A DNA stretch of 5,478 nt from Betaproteobacteria bacterium (GTDB taxonomy: Bacteria; Pseudomonadota; Gammaproteobacteria; Burkholderiales; SG8-39). Shown piece by piece: positions 1 through 5,120 of the stretch (its first letter is position 1; each line of letters starts with the position of its first letter). Location of the stretch: contig JAABRB010000252.1 in assembly GCA_011391185.1 (NCBI GenBank), forward strand, positions 1-5,478. The letters run 5' to 3'. Under the pieces are notes generated by a model. The model saw only the letters and a list, made by a program, of their open reading frames with translations, made no database searches and was not told where the DNA came from. The translations under genes and the position numbers were made by a program.

Positions 1-1
1 G

Positions 2-328
2 AGCAAGGACGATCTCGAGCCGGTGCCCGCGCAGGAGCTCCTCGATCGTGCGCGCAAGGGTCTTGTGACCGTGCTGGACGTGCGCCCACCGGAAGAGTTT
101 GCGGCCGGCCACGTGCCGGGTGCCGTGAACATCCCGATCCAGGAGCTCGCAAGGCGCCTCGGCGAGATACCGAAGCGCAAAGAGGTGGTCGCCTACTGCC
201 GCGGCCCGTACTGTCTCATGTCGTACGACGCGGTCGTGCTGCTACGAAAGAAAGGTCTGAAGGCGCGGCGCCTGGAAGATGGGTTACCGGAATGGCGGCT
301 CGCCGGGCTGCCGGTGACGCGCGACTGA
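2..328 (+). CDS. C-terminal rhodanese domain of a probable ArsR-family regulator (5' end outside window)
   Basis: The reading frame is open from the first bases of the window, so this is the 3' part of a longer gene; the GTG at 23 is not a convincing start because homologous sequence begins before it. The visible 108 residues form one rhodanese domain: LDVRPPEEFAAGHVPGA near the front, then the active-site loop CRGPYC, in which the first cysteine would carry a persulfide, then the closing LEDGLPEWRLAGLPV. The combination CRGPYC with the LEPVPAQELLDR-like linker is what I know from winged-helix ArsR repressors carrying a C-terminal rhodanese domain; the DNA-binding half is not visible, so the fusion is inferred. 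A stand-alone rhodanese is the alternative. Its last 45 bases overlap the end of the convergent amidotransferase gene. It is a natural candidate regulator for the palindrome ahead of the DsrE-SQR operon. Confidence 0.85.
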   Translation, partial: SKDDLEPVPAQELLDRARKGLVTVLDVRPPEEFAAGHVPGAVNIPIQELARRLGEIPKRKEVVAYCRGPYCLMSYDAVVLLRKKGLKARRLEDGLPEWRLAGLPVTRD

Positions 329-1108
329 TCCGCTCTCGCGCGTCTCGCCGCCCGTCACCGCTGCAGGGACCGCGCGGTCCGTAGAAAGAGAACCACTCGG
401 CGGCGCCCAGCGGAGCGCGAGCGTGCCGTCCCGGTACACTCGAAGCTCGTCCCGCGCGAAGGCGCGCCACGACTCGGCCGTGAGCGGCTCAGTCGCGACG
501 AGGGCGAGCGGTGGCTCGCCCTCCGGCCTCTCCAGGTAGTGCAATCGGTCGTGACCGTAGGCGATCAGGAACGCGCCGTCGGAGAGGATGAAATTGAATT
601 TCCCGAGCTCGGCGATCGTGCGCGCGACTCCGCCGAGTTGCGCCATCCAGTGGTCAATTGAGGCGGCGCGGTAGCAGCCGGCAAGCTCGGCGAGCAGGTG
701 GCAGAACGCGTGCTCGGAATCCGTCTCGCCGTCCGGCCGGCAATGCATCGACCGCTCGGTGCCGATGACGTCGGGCACGAGGCCGTTGTGCGCGAAGACC
801 CACTCGCGACCGCAGCACTGATGGACGAACGGGTGGGTGTTCCGCATGCCTGGAGTAGGCGGGTGGCGAGCCTTGCGCACATGTGCCAGGAGGAGCCCGG
901 TCCGAAGGCGGCGCGCGAGCTGGGCGAAGCGGCCGCTGCTGGCGCCCGGCTCCGGAGCCTTCTCGGTTCGCAGCGTGCCCGTATCCCACCACGCGACGCC
1001 CCAGCCATCCGGATTATCGGCGGTCGCGCCGCCGCGGCGCCTGAACGGTTCGAGCCACGAGGCAAGCTCGGTCGCGCCGTGGGCGCTCGCACCAAACAGC
1101 TCGCACAT
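284..1108 (-). CDS. Class II glutamine amidotransferase family protein (YafJ-like)
   Basis: The 274-residue protein begins Met-Cys-Glu-Leu-Phe-Gly, so removal of Met exposes the N-terminal cysteine that is the nucleophile of class II (Ntn) glutamine amidotransferases. Further family motifs are NPDGWGVAW (32-40), HVRKA (76-80), NTHPF (90-94), FAHNG (105-109) and GETDSEH (127-133), which build the glutamine site. These proteins hydrolyse glutamine to supply ammonia or act as related amide hydrolases; the acceptor is unknown for YafJ-like members. Start choice is firm: GGGAGAGG (complement of 1116-1123) lies 7 bases before the ATG and Cys2 must be N-terminal. The last 30 or so residues, after about 240, look unlike the conserved domain and are partly antisense to the rhodanese gene. 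It follows the SQR gene in the same direction after 92 bases and may be cotranscribed; a functional link to sulfur metabolism is not evident. Confidence 0.9.
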   Translation of the reverse strand: MCELFGASAHGATELASWLEPFRRRGGATADNPDGWGVAWWDTGTLRTEKAPEPGASSGRFAQLARRLRTGLLLAHVRKARHPPTPGMRNTHPFVHQCCGREWVFAHNGLVPDVIGTERSMHCRPDGETDSEHAFCHLLAELAGCYRAASIDHWMAQLGGVARTIAELGKFNFILSDGAFLIAYGHDRLHYLERPEGEPPLALVATEPLTAESWRAFARDELRVYRDGTLALRWAPPSGSLSTDRAVPAAVTGGETRESGSVARHRQPGEPPFR

Positions 1109-1200
1109 GCGATTACCTCTCCCGGGCTACGAGCGCGCGCGCCGGCGCGCAAGCAGAAGGACAATGCGCCGGTCGGGGCGCACGGCGAGTCGCGCGAGGC

Positions 1201-2352
1201 TCAGAACCGCGAATAGAGCCAGTATTTCTCATAGAGCACCTTGGCGCCGTGCCACAGCAGGCTCGGCGCACGCAGCTTCACATCGGGTGTGGGCTCGGCA
1301 TAGAAGTTACCCTGGCCCATTCCGGCGCGGCCTCCGCCGGTTTCGATGAAGCACGCACCGTCGCCCTCGAACCGCTTGGGCGCGCCGTGCCCGGTCCAGG
1401 CGACTGCGATGTTGTGCGCGACGACCTCGCCCTCCCCGTGAGCGAACACGCCCGCCTTGGGCAACGGGCGCCCCATCTTGAGCGGGATCACAACGATATC
1501 CCCGATCGCGTATACGCCCTCGAAGCGGGTCGCGAGCGTATGCCGGTCCACCGGGATCCAGCCGGACTCGTTGGTGAGCCCAGCCTCGCGCACGGCGGCC
1601 GTTACGCGATGCGGCGGCACATGGAAGAGCAGATCGAAGCTCGCCGCGTCCCCGTTCCTGAAGGCGATCCGGCGGGCGGCCGGATCCACCGACGCGACCT
1701 GGTGCTCCGGGTGGTAGGAGATGCCGCGCGCCTCGATCATCCCGCGCACCCCCGCCGACACCACCGGTCCCGCCACCATCATCGGGCCGGGCTCGGCCGC
1801 ATGGAACGCGAGGTCGGTGCGGTCGCGCACGCCGCGCTTGCGCAGCTCGGCATCGATCAGCAACGCGGCCTCATAGGGGGCCGCCGGACACTTGTATTGA
1901 GGCACCGCAGTGAGCACCACGATGCGGCCACCGTCGAAACCGCGCAGCGCGTCGCGGGCGGCGGTCGCGCCCTCCAGCGTGTAGAGGCAATGGCCAGCCT
2001 CAGCCAGTCCCGGGACCGCGGAGAGATCGTACTCGGCGCCGAGCGCGATCACGATCGCGTCGCCACGCAACGTCTGCCCGGCGACTTCTACGGCACGCGC
2101 GGCCGGATCGATGCGCGAAATCTCGCCGCGCACGAGCTCGATGCCCCCGCGCGCAAGCTGCGCAAGCGGTCGGGAGATCTGCGGCGCGTCGCGCTGCCCG
2201 ACGAGAAGCCATATGAGGGAGGGTGCGAAGACGTGCTCGGCGGCCCGCTCCACGAGGACCACGCGATCGTCGCGCGGCAGCGTCTTGCGCAGCGCCTGCG
2301 CGGTAACGATGCCGCCGAATCCTGCGCCGAGGATGAGTGCGATGCGTCCCAT
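1201..2352 (-). CDS. Sulfide:quinone oxidoreductase-like FAD protein
   Basis: This 383-residue flavoprotein has the N-terminal FAD-binding motif GAGFGG (9-14), an acidic end to the second strand (VLVER, Glu35), and a second FAD contact at YAIGDIVVIPL (282-291). Its only three cysteines, Cys122, Cys155 (YKCPAAPYE) and Cys334 (GACFIETGG), fall by eye at the places of Cys128, Cys160 and Cys356 of Acidithiobacillus ferrooxidans SQR, which carry sulfide-derived sulfur and shuttle electrons to FAD. The C-terminal SLLWHGAKVLYEKYWLY segment is aromatic and resembles the amphipathic membrane-surface region of SQR. The expected reaction is oxidation of sulfide to sulfane sulfur with quinone reduction on the cytoplasmic membrane face. 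A related FAD oxidoreductase such as a flavocytochrome c-type subunit is less likely. The ATG follows the DsrE stop by 3 bases with only a weak ribosome site, suggesting translational coupling. Confidence 0.85.
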   Translation of the reverse strand: MGRIALILGAGFGGIVTAQALRKTLPRDDRVVLVERAAEHVFAPSLIWLLVGQRDAPQISRPLAQLARGGIELVRGEISRIDPAARAVEVAGQTLRGDAIVIALGAEYDLSAVPGLAEAGHCLYTLEGATAARDALRGFDGGRIVVLTAVPQYKCPAAPYEAALLIDAELRKRGVRDRTDLAFHAAEPGPMMVAGPVVSAGVRGMIEARGISYHPEHQVASVDPAARRIAFRNGDAASFDLLFHVPPHRVTAAVREAGLTNESGWIPVDRHTLATRFEGVYAIGDIVVIPLKMGRPLPKAGVFAHGEGEVVAHNIAVAWTGHGAPKRFEGDGACFIETGGGRAGMGQGNFYAEPTPDVKLRAPSLLWHGAKVLYEKYWLYSRF

Positions 2353-2355
2353 GGC

Positions 2356-2706
2356 TCAGAACACCAGCACTTTGTCGGCCCACACGGTCCACTCGGTGAG
2401 CCCCTCCATGGTGCTGCGCCGCGCGCCGTCGACGAGCCTGTCGTCGGCCATGCCGCGCGCTTCCATGCAGGTGCCGCACACCCCGACCTCGCCGCCCCGT
2501 CGAACGATCGCGCCAAGCATGTCGGCGAGGTTGTAGTAGCCCTGCGGGACCTTCTGACCCGACGCGGCGCAGGCTGCCGCGTCGCCCAGCAGGAACACCC
2601 GCACCTCGCCCGCGCCCTTGGCGAGCAGCGAGCGCGCGAGGCGCAGCGCGTTGTAAGCCCGCTCGGTACCGTAAGGCGGATCATTCAGTATGAGAAGGTA
2701 CTTCAA
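2356..2706 (-). CDS. DsrE-family sulfur-carrier-like protein (CGTC type, TTG start)
   Basis: With the TTG start the protein is 116 residues: MKYLLILNDPPYGTERAYNA at the front, then VRVFLLGDAAACA (36-47), QGYYN (55-59), the motif CGTCMEARG (77-85), and a C-terminal WTVWADKVLVF. This is the DsrE/DsrF-like fold family, whose members bind or relay sulfane sulfur through conserved cysteines; here Cys46, Cys77 and Cys80 are candidates. The TTG at 2706 is preferred over upstream in-frame starts (TTG at 2736, ATG at 2727) because GGAGG lies 6 bases before it and because family homology starts at KYLLILNDPPYG. It is the first gene of an operon with the SQR-like gene, 3 bases downstream, so it may accept or buffer sulfur produced by that enzyme. 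Cytoplasmic; no signal peptide or membrane helix is seen. Confidence 0.85.
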   Translation of the reverse strand: MKYLLILNDPPYGTERAYNALRLARSLLAKGAGEVRVFLLGDAAACAASGQKVPQGYYNLADMLGAIVRRGGEVGVCGTCMEARGMADDRLVDGARRSTMEGLTEWTVWADKVLVF

Positions 2707-2717
2707 GGCGAACCTCC
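2707..2717 (-). promoter_or_regulatory. Ribosome binding site deciding a TTG start
   Basis: On the minus strand CTGGAGG is followed by TTCGCC and TTG. The GGAGG core (complement of 2713-2717) with a 6-base spacer fixes TTG 2706 as the initiation codon of the DsrE gene; the upstream alternatives would place this site inside the coding region. Confidence 0.75.
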
Positions 2718-2739
2718 AGGAAACCATTAAAATCAATTA

Positions 2740-2757
2740 TTCAAGTGAATACTTGAA
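2740..2757. promoter_or_regulatory. 18-base inverted repeat, probable ArsR-type operator
   Basis: The sequence TTCAAGT-GAAT-ACTTGAA is a perfect inverted repeat with 7-base arms and a 4-base centre. It starts on the last base of the -10 box of the DsrE-SQR promoter and spans the predicted transcription start, a position where a bound repressor would block RNA polymerase. Size, AT-rich arms and position suit a dimeric winged-helix ArsR-family repressor. The likely partner is the ArsR-rhodanese type gene at the left end of the window; that pairing is inference. Confidence 0.6.
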
Positions 2758-2785
2758 GATTAGGCCCGCCTGCATCAGATGTCAA
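2757..2785 (-). promoter_or_regulatory. Sigma-70 promoter of the DsrE-SQR operon
   Basis: On the minus strand a perfect -35 box TTGACA (complement of 2780-2785) is followed by 17 bases and a -10 box TAATCT (complement of 2757-2762). The predicted start lies near 2750, giving a leader of about 44 bases before the TTG codon. The match is unusually good for a high-GC window and contrasts with the ECF-type sites further right, so this operon appears to be transcribed by the housekeeping polymerase. Confidence 0.7.
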
Positions 2786-2868
2786 GCGCCCCGGTTTTCT
2801 AAGTGCCTCGAGGTCGGCGCTACCGCATGTCGTACGGCGCGATCGCGCTGCCGCCCGTGCAGCTCCGA

Positions 2869-3132
2869 TCAGGCGAATTCCCTTGGCGCCTTCGGCGGAA
2901 AGCCGAAAACGCTCCGGTAGATCAGTGAAGGGATACAGAGATCCGTGGCGCTCACCAGCGCTGCGATGATCGCCATCAGTCCGCCAAGCGGATAGCCGAG
3001 GCCCGGGGCGCCGAGCTGAAACGCGGTCGCAGTGGCCACGAGCCACGCGGCCCCGGCACCGGATGGCGCCTCGCGAAGCGGACAGCCAGTCGGTGCGCGA
3101 TCGACCGTGCGCGCTGGGCAGATCCTGTTCAT
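2869..3132 (-). CDS. Possible small membrane protein (hypothetical, 87 aa)
   Basis: An 87-residue frame starts 24 bases after the stop of the CPPC DsrE-like gene. It has three cysteines (Cys5, Cys17, Cys66), two hydrophobic stretches (about 26-42 and 46-64) joined by a short Gly/Pro loop, and a C-terminal IPSLIYRSVFGFPPKAPREFA. The CP near the N-terminus and the FGFPPKAPREFA tail faintly recall DUF4395-type or YgaP/DUF2892-type membrane proteins, which often lie beside rhodanese and sulfur genes, but I do not recognise it firmly. No clear ribosome site precedes the ATG, so translation might depend on coupling to the upstream gene. DUF4395 proteins are usually longer; after the stop at 2869 a different frame begins RLIG, so a truncated or frameshifted gene is possible. 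It would be the last gene of the methyltransferase unit. Confidence 0.45.
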   Translation of the reverse strand: MNRICPARTVDRAPTGCPLREAPSGAGAAWLVATATAFQLGAPGLGYPLGGLMAIIAALVSATDLCIPSLIYRSVFGFPPKAPREFA

Positions 3133-3156
3133 CGCGCACGTTGGACGTCACACCGC

Positions 3157-3531
3157 TCAGAACGAGAAAGTCTGCCGCTCCTGTGCAGCGGCGAGCACGG
3201 CGGCGGCGCCCATCCACTCGGCGTTCGCGATCATGTTCTCGTCGGTCACGCCGTGGGTCTTGCCGCAGGGCGGGCAGACGCCGATGCGGCCGCCGTTTTC
3301 CGTGTAGCTCGAGAGCAGGTCCGCGAGGGCCGGGAAGCTCTTGGCGGCGATCCCGTCGGCGGCGCCCTTCTTGCCGAGCTCCGCACCGTCCACCGTGAGC
3401 CACAGCAGCACGTCGCCACCGGCGGCGAGCGCGTTGTTGGCAAGCACGAACGGTGTCGCCACACGATCGGGGTCGCCGTCGTAATTGGTGACGGTGAAGA
3501 GGTACTTCGCTTGCTGGGCGTTCTGGGTCAT
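3157..3531 (-). CDS. DsrE-like protein with CPPC motif
   Basis: The 124-residue protein starts after AGGAGA (complement of 3538-3543), 7 bases before the ATG. It has a DsrE-type beta-strand/helix order: KYLFTVTNYDGDP (9-21), a helix with FVLANNALAAGGDV (28-41), LLWLTVDGAELGKKG (42-56), and the motif RIGVCPPCGKTHG (82-94), whose Cys86 and Cys89 are the only cysteines. The last segment ends RQTFSF. DsrE-like proteins move or store sulfane sulfur on cysteine; a CxxC pair could instead bind a thiophilic metal or cycle as a disulfide. It is clearly a paralogue in fold, but not a recent copy, of the CGTC protein at 2356-2706. It lies 85 bases downstream of the methyltransferase gene in the same direction and is probably cotranscribed with it from the ECF-type promoter. 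Confidence 0.8.
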   Translation of the reverse strand: MTQNAQQAKYLFTVTNYDGDPDRVATPFVLANNALAAGGDVLLWLTVDGAELGKKGAADGIAAKSFPALADLLSSYTENGGRIGVCPPCGKTHGVTDENMIANAEWMGAAAVLAAAQERQTFSF

Positions 3532-3616
3532 GGTGTGTCTCCTGTCAGGTTGGGGTCTTTTTGATTTTTTTAGCCACCGAGGATGCAGCGCGAGCCTTCG
3601 CCTCGGCCGTACGGCA

Positions 3617-4405
3617 CTATTCCTTGATTGCCACGAGCGAGACGCTTTTGACGCCGTATTTCTTCGTTGCGCCCTGGGCGTTCGACGAAATGAACCGGTA
3701 TTCGGGGTTGTCCTGCACTTTTTGCACGCGCAACCCTGCGGATTCGACAGCTGCCACGTAGTCGTCCACCTGCATGGCGCCGCCGATGCACGCGGCCCAC
3801 AGCGTCGCGTCGCAGGTGATGCCCTGCGGCAGCTGCACTTCGGTCACGATGTCCGCAAGCGCCAGACGACCGCCGGGCTTCAGGATGCGCGCGGCCTCCT
3901 TGAACACCGCCACCTTGTCCGGAGCGAGGTTGACGACGCCGTTGCTGATGACCGCGTTGCAGCTCTGATCGAAGAGCCCGGTGGTTTCGATGTAGCCCTT
4001 GACGTACGTGACGTTGTCGAAGCGCGCCGCGGCGCGCAGGCCTTCCGCTTTGGCAAGCTGCTCGTCGGTCATGTCGACGCCGATCACCGTGCCGGACTTG
4101 CCGACTTTCAGCGCCGCGACGAAACTGTCCGTGCCCGAGCCGCTGCCGAGGTCGACGACGGTTTCGCCGGGCTGCAGGGCAGCCAGATCGAAATAGTAGC
4201 CCACCCCGGCGAAGGAATCGATCGCCGCCTGCGGAATCGCGTCGAGATCCGTGGGCGAGTAGCCGAGGCGCTCCGCCAGCGTGCGGCCCATCTCGAAATG
4301 GAACTCACCGTGCGGGTCGTTCGCGACGTCACGGTACATCGCCTTCACCTTTCGCTCGAGCGCGATGCTGTCCACGCGCCGCACGTAGTCTGCTGCGATA
4401 GTCAT
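3617..4405 (-). CDS. ArsM-like SAM-dependent methyltransferase
   Basis: The 262-residue protein has a class I methyltransferase core: motif [12 protein letters not shown] (83-93), the ribose-binding acid in [14 protein letters not shown] (Asp111), [10 protein letters not shown] (131-140), [11 protein letters not shown] (154-164) and the post-[13 protein letters not shown] (175-186). [21 protein letters not shown] and CIGGA are shared with arsenite methyltransferases. However, ArsM normally has a cysteine in SNCV(I/C)NL, where this protein has Gly156, and an N-terminal cysteine around residue 40-70, which is absent. Cys206 in AACIGG matches the third ArsM cysteine; Cys149 and Cys198 are the only others. 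So the substrate may be another soft nucleophile (sulfur, selenium, tellurium) or an organic thiol; arsenite remains possible. The start is firm: AAGGAGG (complement of 4414-4420), 8 bases before ATG. An ECF-type promoter lies about 60-90 bases upstream. Confidence 0.85.
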   Translation of the reverse strand: MTIAADYVRRVDSIALERKVKAMYRDVANDPHGEFHFEMGRTLAERLGYSPTDLDAIPQAAIDSFAGVGYYFDLAALQPGETVVDLGSGSGTDSFVAALKVGKSGTVIGVDMTDEQLAKAEGLRAAARFDNVTYVKGYIETTGLFDQSCNAVISNGVVNLAPDKVAVFKEAARILKPGGRLALADIVTEVQLPQGITCDATLWAACIGGAMQVDDYVAAVESAGLRVQKVQDNPEYRFISSNAQGATKKYGVKSVSLVAIKE

Positions 4406-4500
4406 GGCCGTATCCTCCTTGGTTCAATCTGTTCGGCGACGCGATTCGCGAGCGCTTTCATCACCCGAGACGCGCGAGCAACCGAAACGGTTCCAGCGCG
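4392..4500. repeat. Diverged direct repeat, copy A: promoter, leader and start of the methyltransferase gene
   Basis: This block aligns with 4877-4984. The 34 bases around the start codon and ribosome site match at about 26 of 34 positions, and the 45 bases around the promoter at about 33 of 45, with one base of length difference in the less similar middle. Both encoded proteins begin MTIAA. It looks like an old duplication of a control region in front of two unrelated coding sequences. Confidence 0.65.
4466..4494 (-). promoter_or_regulatory. ECF-type promoter of the methyltransferase unit
   Basis: On the minus strand GGAACC (complement of 4489-4494), 17 bases, then GTCTCG (complement of 4466-4471). 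GGAAC-type -35 and (C)GTC-type -10 boxes at this spacing are characteristic of ECF sigma factors. The start would fall near 4459, leaving a leader of about 54 bases before the ATG at 4405. The -35 box sits only 15 bases past the stop of the DUF2917-type gene. Confidence 0.75.
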
Positions 4501-4509
4501 GCGCGAGGT

Positions 4510-4890
4510 TCAGCTCGCGAGCTCGAATTGCTCGAGGCCGGGCGAAAGGCGATCGGTGCCACGCGACGGCCACTCCACCGCGAGCTCGACGTTGCCGAGC
4601 GGCTGAATGACCATCGGGCCGGCACGATCGGCCAGAAACGCTTCGCCGGCACGCACGACGTGATCCTGCGTATCCTTGTGTTGAGTGATCCAGAGTGCGC
4701 CGCCGCGCACCCGCAGGACGAGTCCACGCACCGCAGCGATCGTGATGAGGTCGCTGTCGAGCATCGACAGGCGACCTGCTATCTGCGTCCGGCTGAGCGG
4801 AACGCGGCGCAACGCGTAGTTCGCGGCCTTGAGTACTGCACGAATTCCGGAAAGCGTTTTGCGGTCGGTACGGCTTGCAGCGATGGTCAT
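4510..4890 (-). CDS. DUF2917 domain protein
   Basis: The 126-residue protein is read from the ATG at 4890, preceded at 8 bases by GGGAGA (complement of 4899-4904); an open frame continues upstream but lacks a site and crosses the promoter. Residues about 52-104 contain the DUF2917 pattern: GLVLRVRGGALWITQ, a KDTQDHVVRAGEAFL segment and AGPMVIQPLGNVELAVE. The function of this domain is unknown; it is found in many proteobacterial small proteins, often with a Trp-Ile-Thr core as here. About 50 residues precede it, basic and helical in character (TDRKTLSGIRAVLKAANYALRRVPL), and a 20-residue tail follows. There is no cysteine, signal peptide or membrane helix. It lies between the sigma factor and the methyltransferase and has its own ECF-type promoter, implying a role in the same response. 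Confidence 0.8.
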   Translation of the reverse strand: MTIAASRTDRKTLSGIRAVLKAANYALRRVPLSRTQIAGRLSMLDSDLITIAAVRGLVLRVRGGALWITQHKDTQDHVVRAGEAFLADRAGPMVIQPLGNVELAVEWPSRGTDRLSPGLEQFELAS

Positions 4891-4984
4891 GGCGGAATTC
4901 TCCCTTGGTCGCGAATGCGGCGCTTCGAATTTCGTGCGCCTACATCGTCCGGGACGCGCGCCGAGTCGAATCGGTTCCAGCCCG
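4877..4984. repeat. Diverged direct repeat, copy B: promoter, leader and start of the DUF2917 gene
   Basis: Second copy of the block at 4392-4500. It covers the ECF-type promoter, the leader, the ribosome site and the first codons (MTIAA) of the DUF2917-type gene. The best conserved parts are the -35 region (CTGGAACCG on the minus strand), the bases next to the -10 box, and the GGCCATGACTATCGC-like start region. Confidence 0.65.
4950..4978 (-). promoter_or_regulatory. ECF-type promoter of the DUF2917 gene
   Basis: On the minus strand GGAACC (complement of 4973-4978), 17 bases, then GTCCCG (complement of 4950-4955). Spacing and boxes equal those of the methyltransferase and sigma factor promoters. 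The -35 box is 83 bases from the ATG, against 84 in the methyltransferase copy. Confidence 0.75.
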
Positions 4985-5003
4985 ATCGACGTCGCGTGGC
5001 ATA

Positions 5004-5017
5004 TTGCTCGCGAGCAA
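5004..5017. promoter_or_regulatory. 14-base perfect palindrome in the divergent control region
   Basis: TTGCTCGCGAGCAA is a perfect palindrome lying between the two divergent ECF-type promoters of the DUF2917 gene and the sigma factor. A half-site CGAGCAA also occurs at 4475-4481, within the spacer of the methyltransferase promoter. It could be an operator; GC-rich chance palindromes of this length are not rare, so support is weak. Confidence 0.3.
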
Positions 5018-5076
5018 ACCCGCGGGCCTTCGCGCCTCCGCGCGCAAGGGCGTCGAAACAAAACCTGCCGAAAGCG

Positions 5077-5105
5077 GGAACCGAATTGGGGTGCGCTGCG
5101 TCTCT
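5077..5105 (+). promoter_or_regulatory. ECF-type promoter of the sigma factor gene (autoregulation)
   Basis: On the plus strand GGAACC (5077-5082), 17 bases, then GTCTCT (5100-5105). This is the third copy of the same arrangement and stands directly before the sigma factor gene, as expected for an ECF factor that activates its own transcription. The predicted start near 5111 leaves a leader of only about 10 bases, just enough to hold the GAGGGG ribosome site at 5112-5117. Confidence 0.75.
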
Positions 5106-5120
5106 CGGAAAGAGGGGTTT

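Noticed and set aside
1137..1150. Palindrome GCGCGCCGGCGCGC between the SQR-like and amidotransferase genes
   Set aside because: It has no loop or T tract and is simple GC alternation; I cannot support a terminator or operator.
1249..2730. Long plus-strand open frame of 493 codons
   Set aside because: It is antisense to the SQR-like and DsrE genes; its translation is rich in Arg, His and Ala with no recognisable domain, as expected for a shadow frame in high-GC DNA.
2837..2848. Perfect palindrome GCGCGATCGCGC
   Set aside because: No loop and no T tract, so not a terminator; such words are common in high-GC DNA and nothing links it to a promoter.
3555..3606. Possible terminator: CCGAGG/CCTCGG inverted repeat (3577-3582 and 3601-3606) next to a T-rich tract
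   Set aside because: For the minus-strand genes the stem is followed by A residues, not T; for the plus strand the T tract precedes the stem. The 18-base loop is also long.
2..4405. Interpretation as an arsenic resistance operon
   Set aside because: The ArsR-type regulator and ArsM-like enzyme suggest it, but no arsenate reductase, arsenite pump or ArsH is present, the methyltransferase lacks key cysteines, and the neighbours are SQR-like and DsrE proteins.
3485..4606. Plus-strand open frame of 373 codons
   Set aside because: It lies antisense to the methyltransferase, which has clear motifs and a strong ribosome site; the plus frame shows no domain and crosses the ECF promoter.
4891..5061. 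Upstream extension of the DUF2917 gene to a start at 5061
   Set aside because: The extension would translate through the ECF-type promoter and lacks a ribosome site; ATG 4890 has GGGAGA at a good distance and shares its start context with the methyltransferase gene.
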